This document shows, piece by piece, positions 28,401 through 41,048 of a stretch of DNA of 64,000 nucleotides. The stretch is taken from positions 1,674,001 to 1,738,000 of the forward strand of contig NZ_CP116338.1 in the NCBI RefSeq assembly GCF_028198145.1. The letters run 5' to 3'. The DNA is from Microbacterium sp. nov. GSS16. Lineage in GTDB: Bacteria; Actinomycetota; Actinomycetes; Actinomycetales; Microbacteriaceae. The notes under the pieces were generated by a model that was not told where the DNA came from, searched no databases, and saw only the letters and a list, made by a program, of their open reading frames with translations. A program made the translations under genes and the position numbers. Position 1 is the stretch's first letter; every line of letters begins with the position of its first letter.

Positions 28401-29515
28401 GCGGATGCCTGAGACACCGCCTCGATGGGCAGGCGCTGCACCTTCGACCGCGCGCTGTAGCGCGAGATGCGGGCGGTGCCGGTGTCGATCACGTACTTGA
28501 TGCCGGGAACGGTGAGGCTCGTCTCGGCCACGTTCGTGGCGAGCACGACGCGGCGGCGGACACCGGCGACCTTCGACGGCTCGAACACTCGGTGCTGCTC
28601 GGCGGCCGACAGTCGACCGTACAGCGGCAGCACCTCGACCGGGGAGGTCGCCGATCGGTACGCGCCGCGCACGGCGTCGGCCGCATCGCGGATCTCGGCC
28701 TCGCCGGGGAGGAAGACGAGCACGTCGCCCGGCGCCTCGCGCTCGAGCTCGCGCAGGGCGGCGACGATCGCGGTCACCTCGTCCTCGGGCTCCGCGCCGG
28801 CGCGGACAGAGCTCCGCAGACCCTTCGGCGAACCGCCCCGGTCGGGCCGTTTCGCGCTCGATCCGCCGGATTCCTCGGCAGCCGCCGCGTCGTCCACGAG
28901 CGGTCGGTAGCGGATCTCGACGGGGTAGGTGCGCCCGGACACCTCGATGATGGGCGCCGGCACCGCCTCGCCGTCGGGGTCCGCGGCGGGGGAGGCGAAG
29001 TGCGCGGCGAAGCTCTCGGGATCGATGGTGGCCGAGGTGATGATCACCTTCAGGTCGGGGCGCTCGGGCAGGATCCGCCGCAGATAGCCGAGCAGGAAGT
29101 CCACGTTGAGCGAGCGCTCGTGCGCCTCGTCGATGATGATCGTGTCGTAGCGGGTGAGCAGCCGGTCGCGGTGGATCTCATTCAGCAGGATGCCGTCGGT
29201 CATCAGTGCGATGCGGGTGGCATCCGACACCTGGTCGGTGAAGCGCACCTTGTAGCCGACCAGGCCGCCGAGCTCGACCCGAAGCTCCTCGGCAACCCGC
29301 TCGGCGATGGTGCGCGCGGCCAGCCGACGCGGCTGCGTGTGCGCGATGCGCTCGCGACCGAGCTCGAGGCAGATCTTCGGCAGCTGCGTGGTCTTGCCCG
29401 ACCCGGTGGCGCCCGCGACGATCACCACCTGGTGGACGCGGATCGCCGCGGCGATCTCATCGCGCGCGGCGCTGACCGGCAGCTCGGGCGGGTACGAGAT
29501 CAGGGGCGAAGACAT
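25499..29515 (-). CDS. hrpA: DEAH-box ATP-dependent RNA helicase HrpA
   Basis: 1338 residues, the expected length for HrpA. Motif I GATGSGKTTQLPK near residue 35, DEAH motif IIIDEAHERS near 128, SATID (motif III), and motif VI QRSGRAGRTSEG define the helicase core. The helicase-associated and OB-fold domains follow, and then the long carboxy-terminal DUF3418-type extension typical of HrpA. It unwinds RNA and acts in mRNA or ribosome processing; the E. coli protein is known to resolve stalled or collided ribosomes. Between residues 210 and 245 lies a low-complexity insert rich in Ser, Lys and Arg. Confidence 0.96.
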   Translation of the reverse strand: MSSPLISYPPELPVSAARDEIAAAIRVHQVVIVAGATGSGKTTQLPKICLELGRERIAHTQPRRLAARTIAERVAEELRVELGGLVGYKVRFTDQVSDATRIALMTDGILLNEIHRDRLLTRYDTIIIDEAHERSLNVDFLLGYLRRILPERPDLKVIITSATIDPESFAAHFASPAADPDGEAVPAPIIEVSGRTYPVEIRYRPLVDDAAAAEESGGSSAKRPDRGGSPKGLRSSVRAGAEPEDEVTAIVAALRELEREAPGDVLVFLPGEAEIRDAADAVRGAYRSATSPVEVLPLYGRLSAAEQHRVFEPSKVAGVRRRVVLATNVAETSLTVPGIKYVIDTGTARISRYSARSKVQRLPIEAVSQASANQRSGRAGRTSEGIAIRLYGEDDFDRRPEFTEPEILRTSLASVVLQMLSLGFGDITEFPFLTPPDSRGVKAAVDLLTEIGAVDAVRGQQPRLTRIGREISRMPMDPRFARMLVAASSSNGGVLADVMAIVAGLSIQDVRERPSADAPQSVRDEAERMHARFVDPTSDFLTLLNLWNHLREQQKELGSSAFRRMCRNEHLNYVRVREWFDVHRQLRSLVKTPKGAGGGASDPDAVHRAILAGLLSQIGILDERTAAGSANKAKGEKGRRIAEYRGARGIRFSIFPGSGLRKKAPQAVMAAEVVETSRTFARTVAAIDPAWAEALAGDLAKRQVTEPHWSKDAGAAVAYEKVTLFGVEIIPKRRVQFARIDRAGARELFLRHALVEGEWDPSRLDKRVSAFWRANAELRRRLQKLEERERRRDILAGDEAVFAFYDERIPREVFDVRSFEKWWRDALQTSPKLLVMRESDLVDDDSRSDQSEFPSRWQQDDQVLGLAYRFEPGADDDGVSVVVPLALLQQIRDTGFDWQVPGLRAELITALLRALPKAIRRHVVPAADWAEKFGEQVSGDGPEHHSGAPERSLKEALARLIQPLANQPVSAADFDDARVPGHLLMNFRAVDERGRVVGSDRHLTALQQRLSDRSRQSVTRSLSRTEQPRPSRRSTERVAEASARGPIERDDLTDWTFGDLPELLDTKVAGGTVRGYPAIVDRGKSVSVRVEATADAAAAATRDGVLRLVLLNVPSPASYVQNHLTAPEKLALAASPYPNVASLIEDARTAVVRALIDERVPGGVIRTEADFRRVRDEVNGQLVDRLFACVSMVAKILTKSRDVERGIKSQNSLALLGPLNDIRSQLSALIRPGFVSATGVERLAHLPRYLDGMLERLKTLANEPGRDRTRMTEYERVAKAFDDAGGAIPLAPDAPTHLVEVRWLLEEYRISVFAQRLGTAQPVSPQRIMKALAGSSAS

Positions 29516-29523
29516 AGCCCTCC

Positions 29524-29529
29524 ATCGTA
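29524..29529 (-). promoter_or_regulatory. -10 box for hrpA
   Basis: Minus strand TACGAT eight bases before the hrpA ATG. The spacing is slightly longer than at other leaderless genes here. Confidence 0.5.
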
Positions 29530-29564
29530 TCGCCGCGGGTGCACGCGCGTCGCGCGCGCGTGCA

Positions 29565-29570
29565 TAGACT
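29565..29570 (+). promoter_or_regulatory. Leaderless -10 box
   Basis: TAGACT, six bases, GTG start at 29577. It adjoins a ten-base inverted repeat TGCACGCGCG (29540-29549 with 29555-29564) in the short region divergent from hrpA. Confidence 0.65.
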
Positions 29571-29576
29571 CAGCGG

Positions 29577-31809
<2,233 letters not shown>

Positions 31810-31817
31810 CGCACCCT

Positions 31818-31861
31818 GAGACCCCCTGCCGCCTGCGCACCGGCCCGCGGCAGGGGGTCTC
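31818..31861 (+). terminator. Hairpin terminator after aldo/keto reductase gene
   Basis: Perfect 15-base stem GAGACCCCCTGCCGC (31818-31832) with its complement at 31847-31861 and a 14-base loop, eight bases after the stop. It ends five bases before the -10 box of the next gene. Confidence 0.85.
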
Positions 31862-31865
31862 GGCG

Positions 31866-31871
31866 TACCGT
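31866..31871 (+). promoter_or_regulatory. Leaderless -10 box
   Basis: TACCGT, six bases (GGAGGC), ATG at 31878. Confidence 0.55.
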
Positions 31872-31877
31872 GGAGGC

Positions 31878-33647
<1,770 letters not shown>

Positions 33648-33687
33648 TGGCACAGGCCGTACCCGGCCTGGACGAGGAGGTCTCACG

Positions 33688-35097
33688 ATGACCGAGGTGC
33701 CGCTGACGACGACGACCACGAAGGGTCTGCATCCGGGCCTCACGCGCCGGCAGATCTCGATGATGGGCCTGGGCGGCGCCATCGGCGCAGGGCTCTTCGT
33801 CGGATCGGGGCAGGCCATCGGCATCGCCGGTCCCGCCGTGCTGATCTCGTACCTCATCGCCGGCACGGTCGTCATCCTCGTCATGGCGATGCTCGCCGAG
33901 ATGGTCGCCGCGCGCCCCAGCTCGGGAGCCTTCAGTTCGTTCGCGCAGCGCGCGATGGGTCGTAGCGCCGGAAGCGCGGTCGGCTGGCTGTACTGGATCC
34001 AGCTCGTCGTCGTGATCGCCGCCGAGGCCACCGGCGCTGCCGGGATCATCGAGGGGTGGGTGCCTGGCCTCCCGGCGTGGCTGTGGGTGCTGATCTTCGT
34101 CGCCGCGCTCACCGCGGTGAACCTCTTCGGCGTGCGCAACTACGGACGCTTCGAGTTCTGGTTCGCCGCGATCAAGGTGTTCGCGATCATCGCGTTCCTC
34201 TTGGTGGGCGCGGGGGCCATCCTCGGACTCATCCCCGGGGTTCCGGCAACAGGCCTCGGCAACCTCGTCGCACACGACGGGTTCGCACCGCACGGTGTCG
34301 CCGGCATCGCCGCGGCTCTGCTGGTCGTCGTGTTCGCATTCGGCGGCACGGAGGTCGTCGCGATCGCCGCCGCCGAGTCCGACGACCCCGCGCACAACAT
34401 CAGGCGCATCGTCCGTGAGGTCATGGTGCGCATCCTCGTGTTCTACCTCGGCTCCATCTTCGTGATCGTCGCCGTGCTGCCGTGGAATTCGCCCGAGGTG
34501 CTCGACGGACCGTTCTCGGCTGTGCTCGCCACGCTGCGCGTGCCCGGAGTCGACCTGGTCATGTCGCTCATCGTGGTGATGGCGCTGCTGTCGGCGATGA
34601 ACGCGAACATCTACGGCGCCTCCCGCATGGCGTACTCCCTCGGCGAGCGCGGGCTCGCACCGATGGCGGTCACGCGCACGAGCGGGCGCGGCGTGCCGTA
34701 CGTCGCCGTGCTCGCGTCGGTCGCGTTCGGGTTCGTCACCGTCGCGCTCAACTGGGCGTTCCCCGTGACGGTGCTCGGAGCACTGCTGAACATCGTGGGT
34801 TCGACCGTGCTCGTCATCTGGACGGCGACCGTGATCTCGCAGATCATCCTGCGTCGCCGGGCCGACCACGACGGCGAACAGATGCCGATGCGCATGTGGG
34901 GATTCCCCTGGCTGTCGTGGGCGGCGCTCGTGCTGCTCGCGGTGATCATCGCCCTGGCGATGATCGATCCGACGGCGCGCGTCCAGCTGCTGCTGACGCT
35001 GGCGCTCACCGCGGCGCTGCTCGGTCTCGCTCGGCTGACGCGCGGGCGTTCCAGGCGCGGCGTGATCACGGAGCCCGACGACGCGACGGTGCCGTGA
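33688..35097 (+). CDS. Amino acid permease (APC superfamily)
   Basis: 469 residues with 12 predicted helices. The amino-terminal GLTRRQISMMGLGGAIGAGLFVGSG and FAFGGTEVVAIAAAESDDPAHNI blocks identify the AAT-type amino acid/proton symporters (GabP, ProY, AnsP). Likely imports an amino acid such as GABA, aspartate/asparagine or an aromatic residue. The start at 33688 follows GAGGAGG, and a TATGAT box lies about 48 bases upstream, so the mRNA has a leader. Stands alone. Confidence 0.93.
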   Translation: MTEVPLTTTTTKGLHPGLTRRQISMMGLGGAIGAGLFVGSGQAIGIAGPAVLISYLIAGTVVILVMAMLAEMVAARPSSGAFSSFAQRAMGRSAGSAVGWLYWIQLVVVIAAEATGAAGIIEGWVPGLPAWLWVLIFVAALTAVNLFGVRNYGRFEFWFAAIKVFAIIAFLLVGAGAILGLIPGVPATGLGNLVAHDGFAPHGVAGIAAALLVVVFAFGGTEVVAIAAAESDDPAHNIRRIVREVMVRILVFYLGSIFVIVAVLPWNSPEVLDGPFSAVLATLRVPGVDLVMSLIVVMALLSAMNANIYGASRMAYSLGERGLAPMAVTRTSGRGVPYVAVLASVAFGFVTVALNWAFPVTVLGALLNIVGSTVLVIWTATVISQIILRRRADHDGEQMPMRMWGFPWLSWAALVLLAVIIALAMIDPTARVQLLLTLALTAALLGLARLTRGRSRRGVITEPDDATVP

Positions 35098-35105
35098 GCG
35101 ACTCT

Positions 35106-35126
35106 CGGCGCACCACGGATGCGCCG
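35106..35126 (+). terminator. Weak hairpin after amino acid permease gene
   Basis: Seven-base stem CGGCGCA/TGCGCCG with a seven-base loop, nine bases after the stop. Short, and without a T tract. Confidence 0.4.
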
Positions 35127-35184
35127 CACGCACAGTAGTCTTGCAGGCCGGAGCGCGCATACGGCGCGCAAGGGGAGGACTTCC

Positions 35185-36120
35185 ATGTCGGTTGGTCTGC
35201 TGGCGGTCGTCGACGACATCCTGAGCGCCGCGATGAAGGCATCCGCGAAAGCTGCAGGCGTCGTGATCGATGACGCTGCCGTCACCCCGCAGTACGTCCA
35301 GGGGCTCACCCCCGCCCGCGAGCTGCCCGTGGTCGGCAAGATCGCGCTCGGCTCGATCGCGAACAAATTCCTCATCATCATCCCCATCGCGATGCTGCTC
35401 ACCGCGTTCGCGCCCTGGGTTCTGCCGTACCTGCTCATCATCGGCGGCACCTACCTGTGCTTCGAGGGGGCCGAGAAGATGCTCGAGTGGTTCGGCTTCG
35501 CGCACGGGCACGCCGACGAGGGGGCGCGAGACGAGAAGCGGCTGGTCTTGGGCGCGGTGCGCACCGACCTGATCCTGTCGACCGAGATCATGCTCATCTC
35601 GCTGGCGAGTCTCGACCCGAACCTCGGCATCTGGCAGACGCTCGGCGTGCTCGCCGTCATCGCGCTCGTCATGACCAGCGTCGTCTACGGCGCGGTGGCG
35701 CTGCTGGTCAAGATCGACGACATCGGTCTGAAGATGGCCAAGAACCCGGTGCGCAGGGTGCGTCACACCGGCACACGCATCGTGCGGTCGATGCCGCACG
35801 TGTTCCGCGTGATCAGCGTGGTCGGCACCGTGGCGATGCTGTGGGTGGGCGGTCACCTGGTCGTCGTCAACCTCGGCGAGGTAGGCCTGCACGCGCCCGC
35901 CGCCCTGCTGCACGGCGTCGACGAGCTGCTCGCCTCATTCGGCGGTTTCGTCGTCTGGCTGGGCAACACGGTCATGTCCGCCGTCGCCGGCGTGCTGATC
36001 GGTCTGGTCGTGGTGTGCGTGGTTCTGCTGGTCGGACGGATGCTGGGCAAGCGCCCGACGTTCGACGAGGCGCACCGTGTTCACGGCGACGCGCACGCGG
36101 CACCGGAGTCGGTCGGCTGA
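35185..36120 (+). CDS. DUF808 family inner-membrane protein (YedI-like)
   Basis: 311 residues. The conserved amino-terminal block VGLLAVVDDILSAAMKASAKAAGVVIDDAAVTPQYVQG defines DUF808. Several membrane helices follow (KFLIIIPIAMLLTAFAPWVL and TYLCFEGAEKMLEW among them), with large hydrophobic repeats toward the end. The start has GGGGAGGA eight bases upstream, and TAGTCT at about 35136 is a candidate -10. The function of the family is not known. Confidence 0.9.
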   Translation: MSVGLLAVVDDILSAAMKASAKAAGVVIDDAAVTPQYVQGLTPARELPVVGKIALGSIANKFLIIIPIAMLLTAFAPWVLPYLLIIGGTYLCFEGAEKMLEWFGFAHGHADEGARDEKRLVLGAVRTDLILSTEIMLISLASLDPNLGIWQTLGVLAVIALVMTSVVYGAVALLVKIDDIGLKMAKNPVRRVRHTGTRIVRSMPHVFRVISVVGTVAMLWVGGHLVVVNLGEVGLHAPAALLHGVDELLASFGGFVVWLGNTVMSAVAGVLIGLVVVCVVLLVGRMLGKRPTFDEAHRVHGDAHAAPESVG

Positions 36121-36262
36121 TTCAGCCCGCGTCGAGCGGATACCGGCGAAGGCATCCCGGCGACGGAACACCGGCGACGACGGGTCGTCCCCGAGATCCG
36201 CGGCCCGTCATGGTGGGATCGCGGGCGGGAATGGCGGCGGGCAGCGCGACGATGCGCTCGGG

Positions 36263-37837
36263 TCAGATCCAGCCCGGGAGCCAGTTGTGGATGAGCCAGA
36301 ACGGGTAGGGCACGCTCATGCCGGTCCACACCGGGTAGAAGAACGCCGAGACGAGAACGACCATCACGAGGTACACGGCCACCGTGCGCTGACCGGCAGT
36401 CCGGCGGTGCGTCGGAGCGCAGGGCCTGCCAGCGAGTTCTCGCAGCGCCACGACGAGCGCGAGGATGAGGAACGGCATCATGACGATCGTGTAGAACTGG
36501 AAGATCGTGCGGCTCGGCACGAGCAGCCACGGCACGTAGGTGGCGACGAGCCCGACCAGCGCGATCGTGTGCATCGGGCCGACGGGGCGGCGCTCGATGA
36601 GACCGCGCACGAAGCGATAGAGCAGGTAGAGCGCGGCCGCCACCCCGCCGTACCAGATCAAGGGGTTCGGCACCGACGAGATCACGGCGATGCAGTGGTC
36701 GGTGCCGCAGCCCGTCGGATCCGAGCCCACCCAGATCGCCGTCGGCCGCAGCAGCAGCGGCCACTGCCACGCCGGGCTGGCGTAGGCGTGCGCGCTGGAC
36801 AGCCCGATGTGGAACCCGTACATCGACTCGTGGTACTTCCACAGCGCGACCAGTGGGTTGGCGTCCGCTGCGCGGTCGTAGCCGCCTGTCGTGATCAGCC
36901 ACCCCGTCCACGAGACGAGATACGTGAACATGGCCGGCCCCACCATCAGCGCGAACGAGACGGGCCCCTGCCGCAGGACGGCATCGCTCGGCCACAGGGG
37001 GATGCCCGCCCGGCGGCGGGCGAGTGCGTCGGTGACGACCGCGTACAGACCGAAGACGGCCAGGGCGTACAGTCCCGACCACTTCACGGCAGACGCCGCT
37101 CCGAGGGTCGCTCCCGCTGCGATCAACCAGGGGCGGGACCACAGCACGGGTCCGATCAGTCGCAGCGGGCGGTCGTCCGGAGCGGATCGGCGCGCCGCGA
37201 CGATCCGCGCGTCGAGCAGGGGCAGTGACCTGTCCCGGTCGAGCAGCACGAAAAAGAAGCCGAGCACGATGAAGAAGGTGAGGGCGCCGTCGAGCAGGGC
37301 GATCCGGCTCATCACGATGCCCAGACCGTCGATGGCGAGCAGGCCTGCCGCGATCGTCGCGAACACCCGCGAGCGGGTCAGGTGCAGCGCCACCAGGTAC
37401 AGCACGAGCACCGTCAGAGATCCGAGGATGGCCGTCGTCAGTCGCCAGCCGGCGCTGGAGCCGGGACCCATCAGGGCCATGCCGAGGGCGATGATCCACT
37501 TCCCGAGCGGCGGGTGCACGACATACGACCCGGCGGTCTGCATGGCGGAGTCATCGCCGCGGGGCAGCTGCTCATCTGCGCCGTCGCCCCACTTGCCCTC
37601 GTAGCCGAGGTTCCACAGCGACCATGCGTCTTTGACGTAATAGGTCTCGTCGAACATGATCTCGTGCGGATGCCCGAGGTTCGTCAGCCTGAGGGCGGCA
37701 GCGAGCAGGGTGACGAAGAGCGGGGCGAGCCAGCCCAGCGCTCGGGTGCGAGCAATGCTCGAGACGCCCCATTCCGCGAGGCGCTCCCAGCGCGTCGCGG
37801 ACCGCGGCGGCGGCATCGGGGGCGCGGACAGGGTCAC
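36263..37837 (-). CDS. Dolichyl/polyprenyl-phosphate-mannose:protein mannosyltransferase (PMT family)
   Basis: 524 residues, matching mycobacterial Pmt (Rv1002c, about 520). It transfers mannose from polyprenyl-phosphate-mannose to Ser/Thr of exported proteins at the membrane. The first external loop contains the catalytic acidic pair in MFDETYYVKDAWSLWNLGYEGKWGDG, followed by HPPLGKWIIALGMAL. About ten membrane helices follow, then a carboxy-terminal PMT_4TMC-like region ending in HNWLPGWI. The GTG start has a -10 box six bases upstream. Divergent from rsmI, an arrangement typical of actinobacteria. Confidence 0.95.
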   Translation of the reverse strand: MTLSAPPMPPPRSATRWERLAEWGVSSIARTRALGWLAPLFVTLLAAALRLTNLGHPHEIMFDETYYVKDAWSLWNLGYEGKWGDGADEQLPRGDDSAMQTAGSYVVHPPLGKWIIALGMALMGPGSSAGWRLTTAILGSLTVLVLYLVALHLTRSRVFATIAAGLLAIDGLGIVMSRIALLDGALTFFIVLGFFFVLLDRDRSLPLLDARIVAARRSAPDDRPLRLIGPVLWSRPWLIAAGATLGAASAVKWSGLYALAVFGLYAVVTDALARRRAGIPLWPSDAVLRQGPVSFALMVGPAMFTYLVSWTGWLITTGGYDRAADANPLVALWKYHESMYGFHIGLSSAHAYASPAWQWPLLLRPTAIWVGSDPTGCGTDHCIAVISSVPNPLIWYGGVAAALYLLYRFVRGLIERRPVGPMHTIALVGLVATYVPWLLVPSRTIFQFYTIVMMPFLILALVVALRELAGRPCAPTHRRTAGQRTVAVYLVMVVLVSAFFYPVWTGMSVPYPFWLIHNWLPGWI

Positions 37838-37843
37838 CAGCTC

Positions 37844-37849
37844 AGCCTA
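37844..37849 (-). promoter_or_regulatory. Leaderless -10 box for PMT gene
   Basis: Minus strand TAGGCT, six bases, GTG start at 37837. Confidence 0.65.
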
Positions 37850-37884
37850 GGCAATCGACCTCGGATCGGCCCACGCGGGGCACC

Positions 37885-37890
37885 TAAGCT
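37885..37890 (+). promoter_or_regulatory. Leaderless -10 box for rsmI
   Basis: TAAGCT, six bases, ATG at 37897. It lies about 40 bases from the divergent PMT -10 box. Confidence 0.65.
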
Positions 37891-37896
37891 GGTCGG

Positions 37897-38712
37897 ATGA
37901 TCATCCTCGCCGCGACCCCGATCGGCAATCTCGGCGACGCGTCCCGCCGTCTGATCGAGGTGCTCGAGAACGCCGAAGTCGTCGCCGCGGAGGACACGCG
38001 CACGACGCAGCGGCTGCTGCAGGCACTGAACATCGGGAACCGTCCGCGCCTGATCGCGCTGCACGACCACAACGAGAAGCACAAGGCCGCCGAGCTCGCC
38101 GAGCTCGCCGAACAGCACGACCTCGTGGTCGTCAGCGATGCGGGAATGCCGGCCGTGAGCGACCCCGGCTACGGGGTGGTCGCGGCCGCCGTCGAGCGCG
38201 GGGTCACCGTCACGGCGATCCCCGGCCCGAGCGCCGTGCTCATGGCACTCGCCATATCGGGCCTGCCCACCGACCGGTTCACCTTCGAGGGCTTCCTGCC
38301 GCGCAAGCCGGGGGAGCGGCGCCAGGCACTCGCCGCCCTGGCATCCGAGCCGCGCACCATGGTGTTCTTCGAGTCGCCGTCCAGACTCGCGTCGTCGCTC
38401 GCCGACATGGGCTCCGCCTTCGGCGCCCAGCGCCGGATCGCCGTGTGTCGCGAGCTCACCAAGCTGTACGAAGAGGTGCGTCGCGGCACCGCCATCGAGC
38501 TCATCGCGTGGGCCGAGCACGGCGTCAAGGGCGAGATCGTCGTGGTCGTCGAGGGCGCATCCCCGGTCTCCGTCTCGGCCGACGATGCGCTCGCTCAGGT
38601 GCAGGCGCTGGTGGCATCCGGAACCCGTCTGAAGGACGCCTGCGCCGAGGTCTCGGCCGCGACAGGGCTGAGTTCCCGCGACCTCTACCAGTCCGCGCTC
38701 GCCGCTCGATGA
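37897..38712 (+). CDS. rsmI: 16S rRNA (cytidine1402-2'-O)-methyltransferase RsmI
   Basis: 271 residues of the tetrapyrrole-methylase fold. The start IILAATPIGNLGDASRRLIEVL, the AEDTRTTQRLL block, LVVVSDAGMPAVSDPGYGVV and GLPTDRFTFEGFLPRKPGER are diagnostic of RsmI (YraL). It methylates the 2'-O of C1402 in the ribosomal P site. A small methyltransferase gene overlaps its stop (ATGA at 38709-38712). The association with the PMT gene is the usual actinobacterial context. Confidence 0.97.
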   Translation: MIILAATPIGNLGDASRRLIEVLENAEVVAAEDTRTTQRLLQALNIGNRPRLIALHDHNEKHKAAELAELAEQHDLVVVSDAGMPAVSDPGYGVVAAAVERGVTVTAIPGPSAVLMALAISGLPTDRFTFEGFLPRKPGERRQALAALASEPRTMVFFESPSRLASSLADMGSAFGAQRRIAVCRELTKLYEEVRRGTAIELIAWAEHGVKGEIVVVVEGASPVSVSADDALAQVQALVASGTRLKDACAEVSAATGLSSRDLYQSALAAR

Positions 38713-39311
38713 GTGTCGGCGCCGCGTACGATGCTCGAGCCTCGGAGTACATCGCGCTGCTCGGCGACATCGCGCAGACGGATGCCCGGGACCGGGCGCT
38801 CATCGCGGCCTGGCGCGACGCGACGCCGGGGCGCCTGCTGGATGCCGGGTGCGGGCCGGGCGTGTGGACGCGCTTGCTGCACGACGGCGGACGGGACGTG
38901 CTCGGCCTCGATCTGTCGGGGGAGTTCGTCTCGCATGCTCGCGCGACGTATCAGGGTATGCCGTTCGAGCAGGGATCGTTCGCCGAGCTTCCGCTGCCGG
39001 ATGCCTCGCTCGGCGGTATCCTCGCCTGGTACTCGCTGATCCACACCCCACCTGCGGAGCTGCCAGCGACCCTCGCCGAGTTCTCCCGCGTGCTTGCTCC
39101 CGGGGGCGGCGCCCTCATCGGCTTCTTCGAAGGCACCCCGCGCGAGCCCTTCGACCATGCCGTGACGACCGCCTACTTCTGGACTCCGGATGCTCTCGGA
39201 GAGATGCTCGAGCAGGCCGGCTTCGCGGTGACTGCATCCGAGTCCCGTCCGCGCGTCGACGGCGAGCCCAGCATCCGCCCCCACGCCTCCCTCACCGCCA
39301 CCCGCGCCTGA
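38709..39311 (+). CDS. Class I SAM-dependent methyltransferase
   Basis: 200 residues with a Rossmann-like methyltransferase core: motif I LLDAGCGPGVWTRLLHDGG near residue 42, the acidic LGLDLSG, PLPDASLGGILAWYSLIHTPP (motif IV region) and FSRVLAPGGGALIGFFEG. This is the Methyltransf_11 style that acts on small molecules. It is coupled to rsmI by a four-base overlap. The substrate is unknown. Confidence 0.9.
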   Translation: MSVGAAYDARASEYIALLGDIAQTDARDRALIAAWRDATPGRLLDAGCGPGVWTRLLHDGGRDVLGLDLSGEFVSHARATYQGMPFEQGSFAELPLPDASLGGILAWYSLIHTPPAELPATLAEFSRVLAPGGGALIGFFEGTPREPFDHAVTTAYFWTPDALGEMLEQAGFAVTASESRPRVDGEPSIRPHASLTATRA

Positions 39312-39419
39312 GACCACCAAGCGCACCCACTGTGCGAGCGAAGGGAACGTCCTCCCGCCCGCCGCCCATCACAAGAACGAGAACCAGGTCACGAATCAGA
39401 AAGCCGCACGGTTCCCGCC

Positions 39420-39425
39420 TAGAAT
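39420..39425 (+). promoter_or_regulatory. Leaderless -10 box for metG
   Basis: TAGAAT, seven bases, ATG at 39433. It makes the ATG, rather than the GTG two codons upstream, the likely start. Confidence 0.7.
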
Positions 39426-39432
39426 CGTGAGC

Positions 39433-41043
39433 ATGCCCGCAGGCGAGTCCTTCTACATCACCACGCCCATCTACTACCCCTCCGACGTGCCGCACATCGG
39501 TCACGGGTACACGACGGTGGCCGTCGACACGCTGTCGCGCTGGCACCGCCAGGCGGGTGACGACACCTGGATGCTCACGGGCACCGACGAGCACGGCCAG
39601 AAGATGCTGCGCGCCGCGGCCGCGAACAACGTCACCCCGCAGGAGTGGGTCGACAAGCTCGTCGGCGAGAGCTGGTTCCCGCTTCTGGAGACCCTCGACG
39701 TCGCGAACGACGACTTCATCCGCACCACGCAGCAGCGGCATGAGAAGAACGTGCAGGTCTTCTTCCAGAAGCTGTACGACGCGGGCTACATCTACGCGGG
39801 CGAGTACGAGGCGCTGTACTGCGTGGGCTGCGAGGAGTTCAAGCCCGAGTCCGAGATCGTCGACGGCACCGGCCCCTTCGAGGGGCTCAAGGTCTGCGCG
39901 ATCCACTCCAAGCCGCTCGAGCTGCTGCAGGAGAAGAACTACTTCTTCAAGCTCAGCGAGTTCCAGGACCGGCTGCTCGAGCTGTACAAGACCGAGCCCG
40001 ACTTCGTGCGCCCCGACTCCGCGCGAAACGAGGTCGTCTCGTTCGTGAGCCAGGGTCTGAAGGACCTGTCGATCTCACGGTCGACGTTCGACTGGGGCAT
40101 CCCGCTGCCGTGGGACGAGTCGCACGTCATCTACGTGTGGGTCGACGCGCTGCTGAACTACGTCACGGCCGTCGGCTACGGCGAGGACGACTCTTCGGCA
40201 GGCGCAGAGACCCAGTTCGAGCGTCGGTGGCCCGGCTATCACGTGGTGGGCAAAGACATCCTGCGCTTCCACGCCGTGATCTGGCCGGCCCTGCTGATGG
40301 CCGCCGGGCTCGAGGTGCCCAAGGGCGTCTTCGCGCACGGCTGGCTGCTCGTCGGCGGCGAGAAGATGTCGAAGTCGAAGCTCACCGGCATCGCGCCGAC
40401 CGAGATCACCGACGTGTTCGGCTCGGACGCGTACCGCTTCTACTTCCTCTCCGCGATCGCGTTCGGTCAGGACGGCTCGTTCTCGTGGGAGGACCTGTCC
40501 GCCCGCTATCAGGCCGAGCTCGCGAACGGCTTCGGCAACCTCGCCTCGCGAACGGTCGCGATGATCCAGAAGTACTTCGACGGCGTCGTGCCCGCGCCGG
40601 CCGATCACAGCGAGCGCGATCTCGTGGTGCAGAAGAAGGTCGCGGATGCCACGGCCGCCGCCGACGCGGCCATCGAGAGCTTCCGCATCGACGAGGCCAT
40701 CGACGCGATCTGGACGATCGTCGACGACCTGAACCTGTACATCACCGAGAACGAGCCCTGGGCTCTCGCCAAGCAGGCGGACGCAGGAGACGAGAAGCAG
40801 CGCGAGCGTCTCGGCACCGTGCTGTACACCTGCGCGGAGGGCCTGCGCGCCCTGGCCGTGCTGCTGTCGCCGGTGATGCCGCAGTCGACCGCGAAGCTGT
40901 GGGATGCCCTCGGCGCCCAGGGCTCGCTCGGTGAGCTCACCGCGCAGCCGATCCGCGAGGCGGGTGCGTGGGGCGTGCTGCAGCCCGGCACGACCGTGTC
41001 GCCGCTCGCGCCGCTGTTCCCGCGCGTGGAGCAGACCGCCTAG
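39433..41043 (+). CDS. metG: Methionyl-tRNA synthetase
   Basis: 536 residues, single-chain form without the carboxy-terminal tRNA-binding extension. It charges tRNA-Met. The HIGH motif is at residues 21-24 (PHIGHGYTTV) and the KMSKS loop near 312 (GGEKMSKSKLTG). The connective region holds one zinc-type knuckle (YCVGCEEF with CAIH further on). It starts an actinobacterial metG-tatD-rsmA-ispE neighbourhood; the TatD gene follows five bases after its stop. Confidence 0.97.
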   Translation: MPAGESFYITTPIYYPSDVPHIGHGYTTVAVDTLSRWHRQAGDDTWMLTGTDEHGQKMLRAAAANNVTPQEWVDKLVGESWFPLLETLDVANDDFIRTTQQRHEKNVQVFFQKLYDAGYIYAGEYEALYCVGCEEFKPESEIVDGTGPFEGLKVCAIHSKPLELLQEKNYFFKLSEFQDRLLELYKTEPDFVRPDSARNEVVSFVSQGLKDLSISRSTFDWGIPLPWDESHVIYVWVDALLNYVTAVGYGEDDSSAGAETQFERRWPGYHVVGKDILRFHAVIWPALLMAAGLEVPKGVFAHGWLLVGGEKMSKSKLTGIAPTEITDVFGSDAYRFYFLSAIAFGQDGSFSWEDLSARYQAELANGFGNLASRTVAMIQKYFDGVVPAPADHSERDLVVQKKVADATAAADAAIESFRIDEAIDAIWTIVDDLNLYITENEPWALAKQADAGDEKQRERLGTVLYTCAEGLRALAVLLSPVMPQSTAKLWDALGAQGSLGELTAQPIREAGAWGVLQPGTTVSPLAPLFPRVEQTA

Positions 41044-41048
41044 TCGCC

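Noticed and set aside
29540..29564. Ten-base inverted repeat in the hrpA divergent region considered as a terminator
   Set aside because: It lies upstream of both divergent genes, so it cannot terminate either; alternating CG composition makes chance likely.
36077..37228. Plus-strand open frame opposite the PMT gene
   Set aside because: The minus-strand PMT protein is full length with clear motifs and a promoter; the opposite frame is a shadow.
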